Of a DNA stretch of 64,000 nt, positions 52,166 through 61,692 are shown one piece after another; position 1 is the stretch's first letter; each line of letters opens with the position of its first letter. The notes under the pieces are model-generated. The model was not told the DNA's origin. It saw nothing but the letters and a program-made list of their open reading frames with translations, and ran no database searches. The stretch comes from Posidonia oceanica (taxonomy: Eukaryota; Streptophyta; Magnoliopsida; Alismatales; Posidoniaceae): contig JAZBRS010000026.1 in the NCBI GenBank assembly GCA_037176725.1, positions 147,881,501 through 147,945,500 on the forward strand, written 5' to 3'. The position numbers and the translations under genes are program-made.

Positions 52166-54001
52166 CAAACCACAGCCTCCCAGCCTCCCTTGTGCGATCA
52201 GGAGTGTTCCCTAGAGCAAACCAGAGTTTCCCGCACGTTTCCGCAGCCCTTAGACCACTCTCCGAGCCCGCCGTCCGCCCATAGTCCGCCGACTCCAACC
52301 GGCCGCACACATCCATGCCGCGGCATCCCCGGCGCGAATTACTGGTAGACACCTTCTCCTCCTTAGCTCCTCACTCCTCCCTCACCCTCGCGAGGCTCCA
52401 CAGTCGGACTTCGTGGCTTTCTGGCCGCTCTAGTGGCCAGAAAAGCCAAGGATTCTGGCGGCAAGAGGGAGGAGGTGAGTAGAGCAAACCACTTGATCAT
52501 TTCTTGCATTAAATGCATGTCTGTGATCGTTATTGCATGCTCTTGCTTGTTAGCTAGATAATTTTAAGTTTTCAATCCATCTGAGTGCCTGTGCATGATT
52601 GGAAGCATCCCGATGTGTTGGATGCTGGATCTGGTGCGTCCAACGTAGGACGCGCCATTCCTAGCATCCAACGAGTCTGTTGCTCACTAGTTGCTTCCTT
52701 TCCCTTACAAGTAGATTAAAATGTTTGTTGAGGTCTGAATCATTGTGCACACACTTCTCACACATATATCCACTTATTTTGTAATCTCATGTTTCATTTC
52801 TCTTAAAATGCATGTCAATTTAACTGCATTTCTGCTTAGTCTTGGTTCAGGGTGTTAGACGTTGGAAATGGCGCGCCCAACGTTGGACTCTGCCAATCCC
52901 AGCGGCCAACGACCCTGTTCCCTTTTAGTTCATTTTTCTCTTACAATGCAATCACTTGTTTACTGATCACATTGCAAGGAGCATGCATTGGCACACGCAT
53001 ATCTTTATTATGCCTTGGGTCAAATACTTTGCTTCTCCTAACTGCATTTTATTTAGAATGCTTTTCCTATTTGAATCTGCCTTGGCTCGTTATACGCTTG
53101 GTATCCTGCATCCAACGTTGGACGCAGGATACCAGGCGTATAACGTTGCTACTCAATGTTTGATTTACTGTCAATCCTTGACATTTTGATTCTTTGCATT
53201 TTAGCTTCCTATTTGTTCATGTAGCATGATCGATGTATCCTCAGTTGCTACATGACATTAAAATCATTATTTATTAGTGTTTGCATGCATATTTCCAAAA
53301 CCAACCTCCAAGCGTCCAACGTTGGACATTGTGATTTCAGCGTCCATCACTTTAATCTGTTGCATGCAGTTTTTAATCGTCGTTCTCGACTCGATCCTTG
53401 TTTCTTGCATTTGTTCGCTTCCAGAGCATGTTTAATCACTCCAGCATCTGATTTAACTGTGGCTTTCAGGTTTCGCGCCTTGACTTTGTCTTCTCAACCT
53501 GTTTTCGCCTTTTTGCCGCGCTTTGGACTTTAATTAAGCATTTCAAGCATGGTTTGTTTATAATTGCATCTTGCATGCTGCCTTAGGGCGAACATAAACC
53601 GGCATTTATTTGCCAACATTTGCCACACAAGAACGGAGAAGCCAAGAAAGACCAATTCCTCGAGCGTGTCGGGGGTGCCTAACACCTTCCCTGCACGTAA
53701 TAGGAGTCCTTACTCTTTCTCGGGACCACATTGACCTTGAGTCATATACATTGGAATCGGATTGGCACGTTTTCTTATTGCTTGAGTTTTCTTGCATGTT
53801 TTCATACGGTTTTCCTAATCTTCCCATTTTAATAGATTAGGTGGCGACTCCTTATCCTTTATTTATTTTCCTTTGCATTCTTCGCCCATTTTTCTGGTGT
53901 TTTCGAGTAAAGTTTTCTCCCCGAATTCACTGCTAACTGCGGCTTCCCCCCTCTCTCACGGCCTGATCGCACGCGAGCTATGGTAGTGCGCGAGACCCGT
54001 C
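52166..54001 (+). repeat. LTR0: 3' part of an old LTR, target of E3
   Basis: Plus strand. The left edge is the E3 insertion. A GC-rich part (52170-52470) with GAATTACTGGTAGACACC resembles the GAATCAGGTAGAATC point of the E2 LTR. AT-rich sequence with four foldbacks follows (52620-53327), then the conserved TCGGGGGTGCCTAACACC (about 53668), GGTGGCGACTCCTTATCC (53841) and an end like that of E4 (GATCGCACGCGAGC ... GAGACCCGTCA). No PBS follows, so what was downstream has been replaced or rearranged. Confidence 0.7.
52620..53327 (+). repeat. Four CCAACGTTGG-type foldbacks in LTR0
   Basis: 52620-52669 (GGATGCT/AGCATCC around GCGTCC/GGACGC), 52860-52911 (CGTTGG/CCAACG around CCAACGTTGG), 53088-53145 (58-bp palindrome, two mismatches) and 53314-53327 (GTCCAACGTTGGAC, perfect). 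Spacing is 205-240 bp, with centres about 1356, 1116, 885 and 681 bp from the LTR end. Confidence 0.8.
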
Positions 54002-54292
54002 ATGACCGAGCGGGACGATCATAGCTGGCTTCCAGTATCTTGCAGCAGCATAGGAGATGTCGGCTCACCTCCACATCAGTAGCCCTCAGAAGCTTGGACA
54101 GTATGCCCCATGTGCGCAACCTCTCGCGGTCACCTTCGGCGAGCTTGCCGATCCACTTTCGAAGAGTGTCAGAGTAATGCATCGGGGTTACCAAGGTGGG
54201 GAAACCCATTGCACAGAGAGAAAATGCAGGTAGCTGGTGTAGAATCTTCAAGTACCTGTAACCAAGGCTGTGGATCATTAGATCATACAAGC
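54002..54292 (-). pseudogene. Accessory-ORF fragment, DUF7745/plant-mobile-domain-like N-terminal part
   Basis: Minus-strand frame of 96 codons, open, cut at its 5' side by E5 (54292) and ending at a TGA next to LTR0. Contains YRYLKILHQLPAFSL, MGFPTLVTP, DTLRKWIGKLAEGDRERL, RTWGILSKLLRATDVEVSRH and SYDRPARS. A W(I/L)-run, L.LL..TDVEV..LL and a Y.RPARS-like end recall the start of DUF7745-type domains (where a FWDP.YRCF.FG motif is usual). Shares 11346-11442 with E4. How it came to lie tail-to-tail with LTR0 is unclear. The family call is tentative. Confidence 0.55.
54288..54292. other. Left flank / probable TSD of E5 (CAAGC)
   Basis: The five bases before LTR start TGTTGACACC. The right copy is beyond the window, so this is unconfirmed. 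Confidence 0.5.
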
Positions 54293-56211
54293 TGTTGACA
54301 CCCCATTTTGACAGGCTGAATCAATTGGAATCCTCTGGTGACTTCTGGATCCAAATCTAGGTCCAAACCTACACATTCCTTTTCATCCTTCTCTTCAAAA
54401 CAAGCCCAAACTTAACCTAGAATCACACCTCTTTCCCAAGCCCAAAAACTACCCAAAAACCATAGGAAATCTCACCATCCCCAACTTAGCAAACCCACCA
54501 AAAATTCTTAGAAATTTCAAACCAAAACCACTACCCAAAACCCTAGAAAACCTGGTAAAACTACCCTTTTTCTACACCTCAAAACCCTTCCAAAGCCTTC
54601 CCAAATCCAAACCCAAGCTCTAGGTCCAACACTAGAGACCCTAGGCAACACACTCCCCAAATTTCACCTCTTTTCTAAATCTCTAACCCCCTCATTTCTT
54701 CAAATTATCCTTTTCTCTCTCCTGGATTATTCTTTTCTCTCTCCTCTCTCTCTCCTGATTATTCTCCTTTTCACAACCTTCTCTCTCTTCTCCTTGCTTG
54801 GCTGTGGGCCCACCTTGTGCATCCATCTCTTCTGTATTTTATTTACATTTTTATTTTATTTTTAGCTTATTTTCTGATTTTTTAATATTTATTTTCCTTC
54901 CACTCCCCTCTTTCTTCTTTACTCCTTCTTTTTTCCCGTTTTTTCTTCCTTTTCCTTTTCTTTTCCTTTCTTCTACTAAATCTCTAAAAAACCCTTAAAA
55001 ACCTTTAAAACTCTAAAAAAAAAGAAAAACAAATCAAAATCCTAAAAAGAAACAATTAAAAACATTAAACAAACAATTGAAAACAAAAACCTAACTAAAT
55101 CTAACTAAAACTAAAAACTAAGAAGGCAATCTAAGAAATGCAAAACAAACACAAAGAAAATACTATAAAATCAAGCAAAAATCAAAATATAATCAAAACA
55201 AACCAAAAGTAAAAACCCTATTAAAAATAATAAAAAAAAACCCTAAGAAGAAAGAAAAACAATTAAAAACACTAAGACAAATAATTAAGGGAAAACATAA
55301 CCTAACAAATCTAAAAAGAACAATTTAAAAACTTACTTGAAAAAGAAAAAGAAACAATCAAAAATTTAAAAACACTTAATTAAAAACTTAACAAGAAAAA
55401 CTTAACTAAAAAATATTAAAAGGACTTAACAAACAAAATTAAAAACAAATCGAAGAAGACTTAAGAAAATCCTAAATCAAAAGCCAAACTCACCCTAATT
55501 AATCTAAAAACAATCCATCAAAAAAATCATAATTAAAAATCCCAAAGACTTAACAAGAAAAACATAACTAAAAAAAATTAAAAATTTTAACAAACATTTA
55601 AAACAAAATAAAAAAAAATTTAAAGAAAACTTAAATCCAAACTCAAATCAAAACTAAAACTATTTCTAACCCTAATTAACTAATCAAAAACAACCATTAA
55701 AAACTTAATCAAATCCTAACTTAAACACAACAATTCTAAAAACTTTTCCCATCCATTTTTGTTTTTTTTTATTTATTTATTATTTATTTTTATTTCCTTC
55801 TTTCCCTTCTTCCTTTCTTTTTCCTCCTTCCTTCCTTTCTTTTCCATTTCTTTTTTCTTTACTTCTAGTCCGGCCCAGCTGCAGGCCCTCCCCTCCTTCC
55901 TTCTTTCTTTTTCTTCTCTTATTTTCCGCAGGCCTAGCCCACGCCTTTCCTCCTCCTTCTTCCCTCCTTCTTCTTCTTCTTCCTCTTCAGACTTCAGCTT
56001 CTTCTCTCATGGCCAACTCCCTCCTTCTTTGAATCCATTTCTTCCCTCCCGATCACCTCAGCTCTAGCTCACCCTCCTCCTCTCTCAGCTCTTAGTGGAT
56101 CTCCCGGGGGCATTAATTGCCCATCGCCTCCGGTCGCCGCTCCTCTGCAGCTGTCAGCCTCACACCGGTGGATTCAAATCCACATCCCGCGCTCGTCTTC
56201 CTCCAGCCCCT

Positions 56212-56219
56212 GATAAAAC
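56212..56219 (+). promoter_or_regulatory. Putative LTR TATA-like site (E5)
   Basis: GATAAAAC in CCTGATAAAACCTCCA, aligned with ATATAAG of E2 (25908). Weaker than the E2 form. Transcription start would be near 56245. Confidence 0.4.
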
Positions 56220-58794
56220 CTCCACTCCACTCCTCCTTCCAGCCTTTTGCCGTCCTAAGAGAGAGAGAGCAATCCAGAGCACCCGAGAGAACCCAATCCT
56301 CTCCTTCTTCCTCTGCAAATTCAGCAACTTTCCTCCTTCTTCCTTTCCACCTGAAACCAGCATCCAACACCCAGCAAACCTCTCCCATTTCCTCCCCCAA
56401 ATCCACCCAGAACTCCAGCAATCCAGCCCCCCATTCCACAGCCAGAACCATCTCAAAAACCACCCTCTAATCACCTGAATCCGCAGTAGAACCCAACACC
56501 TCCACCTTCCAAAATTCCAAGCACCACTGAAAACCGAATCCCTCCAAACTCCTCCTAGCAATCCTCCAGAACACTACCTTCTCAGACCACCCGAGCCTAC
56601 CCTCCAGTTCTCCCCATAGACTAAACCCCCCACTTCAAACACCTGCAACACTTCCTGCCAGAAAATCCGACCAGCACCAATCTTTTCCTCCAGCCTTCCA
56701 CAGCCCTTCCAAACATCCGGAGACCTTCACTAAGCAACCAGAAGTCCACCGGCACCTTCCTATCAGCCCGGGGAGCAACAACCAGCTCTCCCCATCTCAG
56801 GCGACTCTGGCTGAACCCAAAGAAGCCATTTATCGCGCTGGCCTGCAGAGCTCCATTCCAAGCACTCAGCAAGCTCCGGAGCAACGCACTGAGCAGAACC
56901 AGACGCCCAGAAGCCATCGGAGATGCCCGCAGTAGCCGGACCAAGCTCGCCGTCTTCTGCAAAATCAGCCGACGTCGGGGGGTCTTCTCAGCCATCGAAT
57001 CAGGTATTCCTTCATCCCCCTAGCTTAGTTCTGTTCCCCTCTAGCTTTTCCGCCCATTAGACTAGGTTTCTATTGCCCTTTTCGCTGAAGTCAGCGCTCC
57101 GCTTCTTCTTCTTCTCTAGTGAGCTCAAAGCTCGACTCGCCGCTCCGGTTACCAGAACGCTGCTCCGATCGTCGCCCGAGGACCGCACGGACTCCAGGAG
57201 TGCGACCATGCCTTCAGATCGCTTCCTCGACTCGCCGATCGCCTGCTTTGCCTCCGAGCAGGTCTGCAGACCTTCGTCCAGCTTTCCGGCCATCTCCAGG
57301 CAACGTCACGCCTCGCCGATGCTGCGTCGACCTCCGCCTGCCTCCGATGGACGTCGCCCGCCGCTCAACGCCGCTCCAGCAGCCTTCCTCCGCTGTCCTC
57401 GGCCACTGGTAGCGATCTGCTACAGTGGCCCATCTACTGTGATTTCACTGTTCATTTATTTCCTCTTAATAAGCATGCATATTTTGCCACATATTGCATA
57501 TTTGCCTCCTGTTTTTATTTTATTGCATTCTAGTCCTGCCATCGTTTAAGAATCATTTAAGTTTGAATTTAAATCATATGAAATTGCATGAAAAATCTAA
57601 AAAATTGTCTAATTGCTTTCCAGTCCTCCTGCTGTGTTTTCCTTTTAGATTTATTTTAGTTCAGGCCCTGCATGTTTTTTTAATTGCTTTCCAGTCCTCT
57701 GCTGTTATAGTTTATTTATTTTTCTTTACATTCAGCCCAGTTATTTATTTTATTTGCATTCTAGTCCATTCTTAGTTCATTTAAGTTTCTGCACATTTAT
57801 TTTCTAGTCCTGTAGTTTTTCATTTTTGCATGTTAGTCCTTTAGTTGATAATCTCATTAAATACACTGATTTTGCCTTAGTAAATTGCATTTTTAATCCT
57901 GCATTTTTCTTTATTTGCCTTTTAGTCCTCTATTCTGTTGATTTAAGCATTTATTTTCATCTTTTCTTACTGCATTGCATTTTTCTCCCTTGCTTTCTGA
58001 TTTTTGCACATAGGTCCTCCATTTGCATGCACAGTATCTATTTTTTAACATTTTACCTTATAAAATTGCATTTTAGACCCTGCATGTTTTAAAATTACAC
58101 ATAGGTCCTCTGCTTGTTTATAAAACTCATTTAGATGCATATTTTTGCTTATAAAATTGCATTTTAGACCCTGCATATTTAAAAATTGCACATAGGTCCT
58201 CTGTTTGCATTCACAGAACCCATTTTTCTGCAGTTTACCTTATAAAATTGCATTTCAACCCCTGCATGTTTCAAAATTGCATGTAAGTCCTTCACATGTT
58301 TTCAAAACTTATTCCAATGCATGTTTACCTTATTAAATTGCATTTTAAACCCTGCAATTTGTAAAATTGCATGTAAACACCCAAGTTTTCAAAAACCTTG
58401 CATATAAGCCCCTCACTTTTCAAAATTCTTGCATTTAGGTCCCTAACCTTTTCAAAACTTGCATATAGGTCCCTAAGTTTTCTAAAAAGTTATTCTTAGG
58501 TCCTTTCTTGCATTCCTGCATGCATTGCACCCATGCATCTTTGCATTTGGCATCTTTGCACACACTTAAGCACACTTAGCTCCCATTTACATGAGAGGAC
58601 CTGTTTTGCACACCCCTAGGACCTCCTTTACACTTAGATCCATTTTTTCCCCTATTCTGGCCCATCTACCTTGAAGCCAGCATATCTTCTAATCGGGCCG
58701 CCGGATCTTCTCTACCAAGCTACCTAGACAACCCCGGTGGAGTGCTCTTCCACATGGACCAAACATTTCTCCGATCAGGCTTCAGATTTCCAAG

Positions 58795-59120
58795 GTAAGT
58801 CCTCCTGAACCCCTGCACAGCATACATTTGCACACCATTTGCATTGCATGCATGGTTTTTGCCTCCTGTTTTCTCGAACATGTAGATTAGGACTTCCTCT
58901 TCTTAACTATCAACTCTATCTCCTTTTTTCGCATACTCACAGTGCCTTGTGTTGTGTTTTCCCTGGATTCACTACTAGTTGCGACTTTCTTCTCCCTTTT
59001 CCACGATCCGATCGCATCGCGAGCTTTTGGCAGCGTGCGAGACACATCGTGGGACACTTTGGTGGGAAACAGTCACAGGACAGTGGTAATCCCTCCACTT
59101 GCTTCCTTTCCCCTTTGTAG
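58795..59120 (+). promoter_or_regulatory. Candidate intron in E5 LTR
   Basis: Donor CCAAG|GTAAGTCC (consensus plant donor) at 58795 and acceptor CTTTCCCCTTTGTAG| ending at 59120, 326 nt; the E2 counterpart is 327 nt. The interval contains the inner LTR-terminus-like module (58940-59060). Confidence 0.45.
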
Positions 59121-59259
59121 GTCCTCACACCTACATTGCGTGGTCTTTAAGTGGCGCTTGTTCTTACACTTGCATTGTTTGCCTCCTCTTTGCTTCTCTT
59201 GCTCTCCTCTTTGCATCTACATTTGCATGGCTTTATCGATGTTTTATTTCGCCTGCTTT

Positions 59260-59680
59260 GGCACTGTTTTGCATGCCCACTTTCCTTTTGGCACCGTTTT
59301 GCGTGCCTGCTCTATCTTTGGCACCGTTTTGCATGCCCGTTCTGTCTTTGGCACCGTTTTGCGTGCCCGCTTTGTTTTCCCGCACCGTTTCGCATACCGC
59401 TTCTATTTTTTACACCATTTTACGTGTTGGCTTTGTTTTCTGCACCGTTCTGCGTGCTGGCTTTGTTTTCTGCACCGTTTCGCGTGCTGCCTTGTTTTCT
59501 CACACTATTTTGCGTGCCGCTCTTATTTCTTGCACCGTTTCGCGTGCGGCTTCTGTTTCTTGCACCGTTTTGCTTGCTGGCTTCATTTTCTGCACTGTTT
59601 TGCGTGCAGATCTTGTTTTCTTGCGTCGTTTCGTGTGCTGCTCCCGTTTCTCGCATTGTTTTGCATGTTTTATGCTGTTT
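59260..59680 (+). repeat. 30-bp minisatellite in E5 LTR
   Basis: About 14 copies of TTTGGCACCGTTTTGCGTGC CCGCTTTG-like units, diverging toward the 3' end (TTTCTGCACCGTTTCGCGTG forms). Copies read as a 10-residue periodic peptide in every forward frame. Confidence 0.78.
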
Positions 59681-60365
59681 TCTCTCTTATGTCACCCGCA
59701 TTGCTTGGTTTTACTGCTGTTTTGCTTTTTCGCTTGCATTTGCATATAGGGCGGTGATGCCTATTGCTTGGAGTTCTCACGAACCAGGTTTCACCCGATT
59801 CGGAACACAGACAGCGTTGCTGAGCGCTTAGACTGCACGTTTACTTCCCTGCATTGCATTCTACCACATAGAGCACACCTTGGAGCATTCATTTAGGCAT
59901 TCATTGGCACTTAGGCATTCAAACCTGCGTTTCCCTGCATTTGCGAGCGTAATCCTAGAAAGACCGATTCTTAGGCATATCGGGGGTGCCTAACACCTTC
60001 CCCGCACGTAACAGAAGTCCTTGCCCAGTCTTTTGGCCTGTAATGACCATATTGCCCTTATCCTAGGCATGAGTCATATCATTTGAATTCATTGCATTTG
60101 TTTTGCTTTGCATTGCATCCTTTGCTTGGTTTTGTGTGTTAATTCATGCATTTCCTCGATTTTCCTTGTCTCCCGATAATAGACACGGTGGCGACTCTAA
60201 ATTGTCTTATCTTCTTCTTTTCTTATTTTTTCTCCTCTGTTTTAAGTGTTTTCGAGTTGAGCCTTCCTCCTCGGACATAGCCGCTTATAGTGAGCCTGAT
60301 TCCGATCGGTGCACGCGAGCTTTTGGTAGTGTGCATGGACGATCTGAACATCGGGATTACTACAG

Positions 60366-60383
60366 TGGCGACTCTGCTGGGGA
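60366..60383 (+). promoter_or_regulatory. E5 primer binding site
   Basis: TGGCGACTCTGCTGGGGA, one base after the LTR end CTACA at 60364. Matches E3 in 15 of 18 positions. Primes minus-strand DNA from a tRNA whose 3' end is ...GTCGCCA. Confidence 0.87.
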
Positions 60384-61692
60384 TAGATAGACTTCGGCTT
60401 TCGCTTTTGGCTTTTTCACTCGCCTGTTTTGTAGCCTTGTCTGCCTTTTGTGCCTCCTTTGCCTGTTTTGCCCGCTCTTCTGTGCAAACTCCTAGCGAGT
60501 CGCCTTATGGCTACTATGCTTAGGTTTTGCACCTCCTTTGCCTTGATTTTTGCTCTGTCTTGCTCTGCTTTGTTTCTGATTGCTTGTTTACTTACTTATT
60601 TCCTTGCTTCTCCTCTTATTTGCTTTACAGCTTACCTGTCTTTATCTTCCTTTATCTTATCTGCTTATTATTGCTTTATTTCTTGCTCAATGCATGTCTA
60701 CATACTTGTTTGGCAACAATACATGCTTTTTGAATGATGAATGCTTCTTTTACACGCTTGCTATGTCACTACACACACACATGCCCTGTATATATGCCTT
60801 TTGACATGATGAATGCTTTCTCTTCACTATCATGCTCACAAACACCTGCGCATGCCATGCACTTGCCTTTTGCTGTGTTGTATGCTGCTTCCCTGCCATA
60901 TTTGGTTGATTTTCTTCCCTTTTGCACATGCCATGCCTAGGATAGTGGAGACTGTTTGCTTTTCCTGTGGTTAACTAAAAATGGCAAGTAAAAAGAACTT
61001 CTAGGAGCAACTAGAGACTTCAAACAATCCTGCACCCCCTTGGGTTAATAAAATGCGCAAGATAAAAAACTTTAAGCATTTGCATAAGCATCATATAGGG
61101 CATCCATTCTTCTCATCTGAGTCCATCTACTAGTCTGCGAAGGATGGTTCCGACCTCTTGTTCCACCGCTTTTGGCATGGACCACGTCAGTTGGTCTGTC
61201 CCCCTTGTCCAGGGGTCGTGTCGGTGTAGTGGAGAGTATTGCCCACACTTTGGCGGGGTCAGCGCCACCAACACACCACCCTGTTATTTCCTCAGCTCTA
61301 GCTAGGAGTTCGACAGGGAGCCTACTTTTTCTGACCTGAGTCAGTGACCCGTACACCTGGGGATACCCGAAGTAGATCACCTACTAGGATACACTAGATA
61401 GGTGAGGGGGGCATACTAGGAAGCATTCATATCATTCATGCCATCTAACTTAACTCATTTGCATCTGTCTTTTAGTTTCTAATCCTTGATCGTCTCTGTC
61501 TGTGTCAGCAGTGATCGGTAAGCGAGTTCCCCTAGCTAGAGCTCCTGTACTGTCCCTTTCTGACACCCCTGTTGCGACCTTGTTCGCGACCATTCCCTTT
61601 CTGAGCTATCCGCCTTTGCGACGATAGCTCCTATTAGGAATCGCCCTTTGCATACCCGTCGCAGCCCTATTTTCACGCGCTCTACGTCAGCA
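60384..61692 (+). other. E5 leader between PBS and gag
   Basis: T-rich first part (60390-60950), then blocks shared with E3: TAACTAAAAATGGCAAGTAAAA (about 60972), GTTAATAAAATGCGCAAGAT (61045), CATCATATAGGGCATCCA (61089), TTCTCATCTGAGTCCATC (61111) and GTAAGCGAGTTCC (61517) shortly before gag. Frames 60103-60804 (T-rich) and 61072-61380 minus have no domains. Confidence 0.65.

Larger units (their letters stand above)
54293..60364 (+). repeat. E5 5' LTR (6072 bp)
   Basis: TGTTGACACCCCATTTTGAC ... GGATTACTACA. Order as in E2: telo-box-containing start (54360-54660), CT-rich (54690-54980), G-poor A-rich block (55000-55750), pyrimidine tract (55755-56030), TATA-like GATAAAAC (56212), GC-rich part to 57430 with CAG|GTATTC at 57001, TGCATTTTAG..CC repeats (57480-58480), candidate intron (58795-59120), minisatellite (59260-59680) and 3' block with a PBS-like GGTGGCGACTCTAAATTG (60187). 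Frames of 190-270 codons at 58942-59831 lie over the minisatellite in all three forward frames and are not genes. Confidence 0.88.

Noticed and set aside
58942..59831. Long open frames of 190-270 codons in the E5 LTR
   Set aside because: They overlap in all three forward frames over a 30-bp repeat without stops, show no domain, and differ from E2 by repeat drift rather than by coding constraint.
61072..61380. Minus-strand 102-codon frame in the E5 leader
   Set aside because: The equivalent stretch in E3 is conserved as nucleotide sequence but I see no matching reading frame, so the leader is treated as noncoding.
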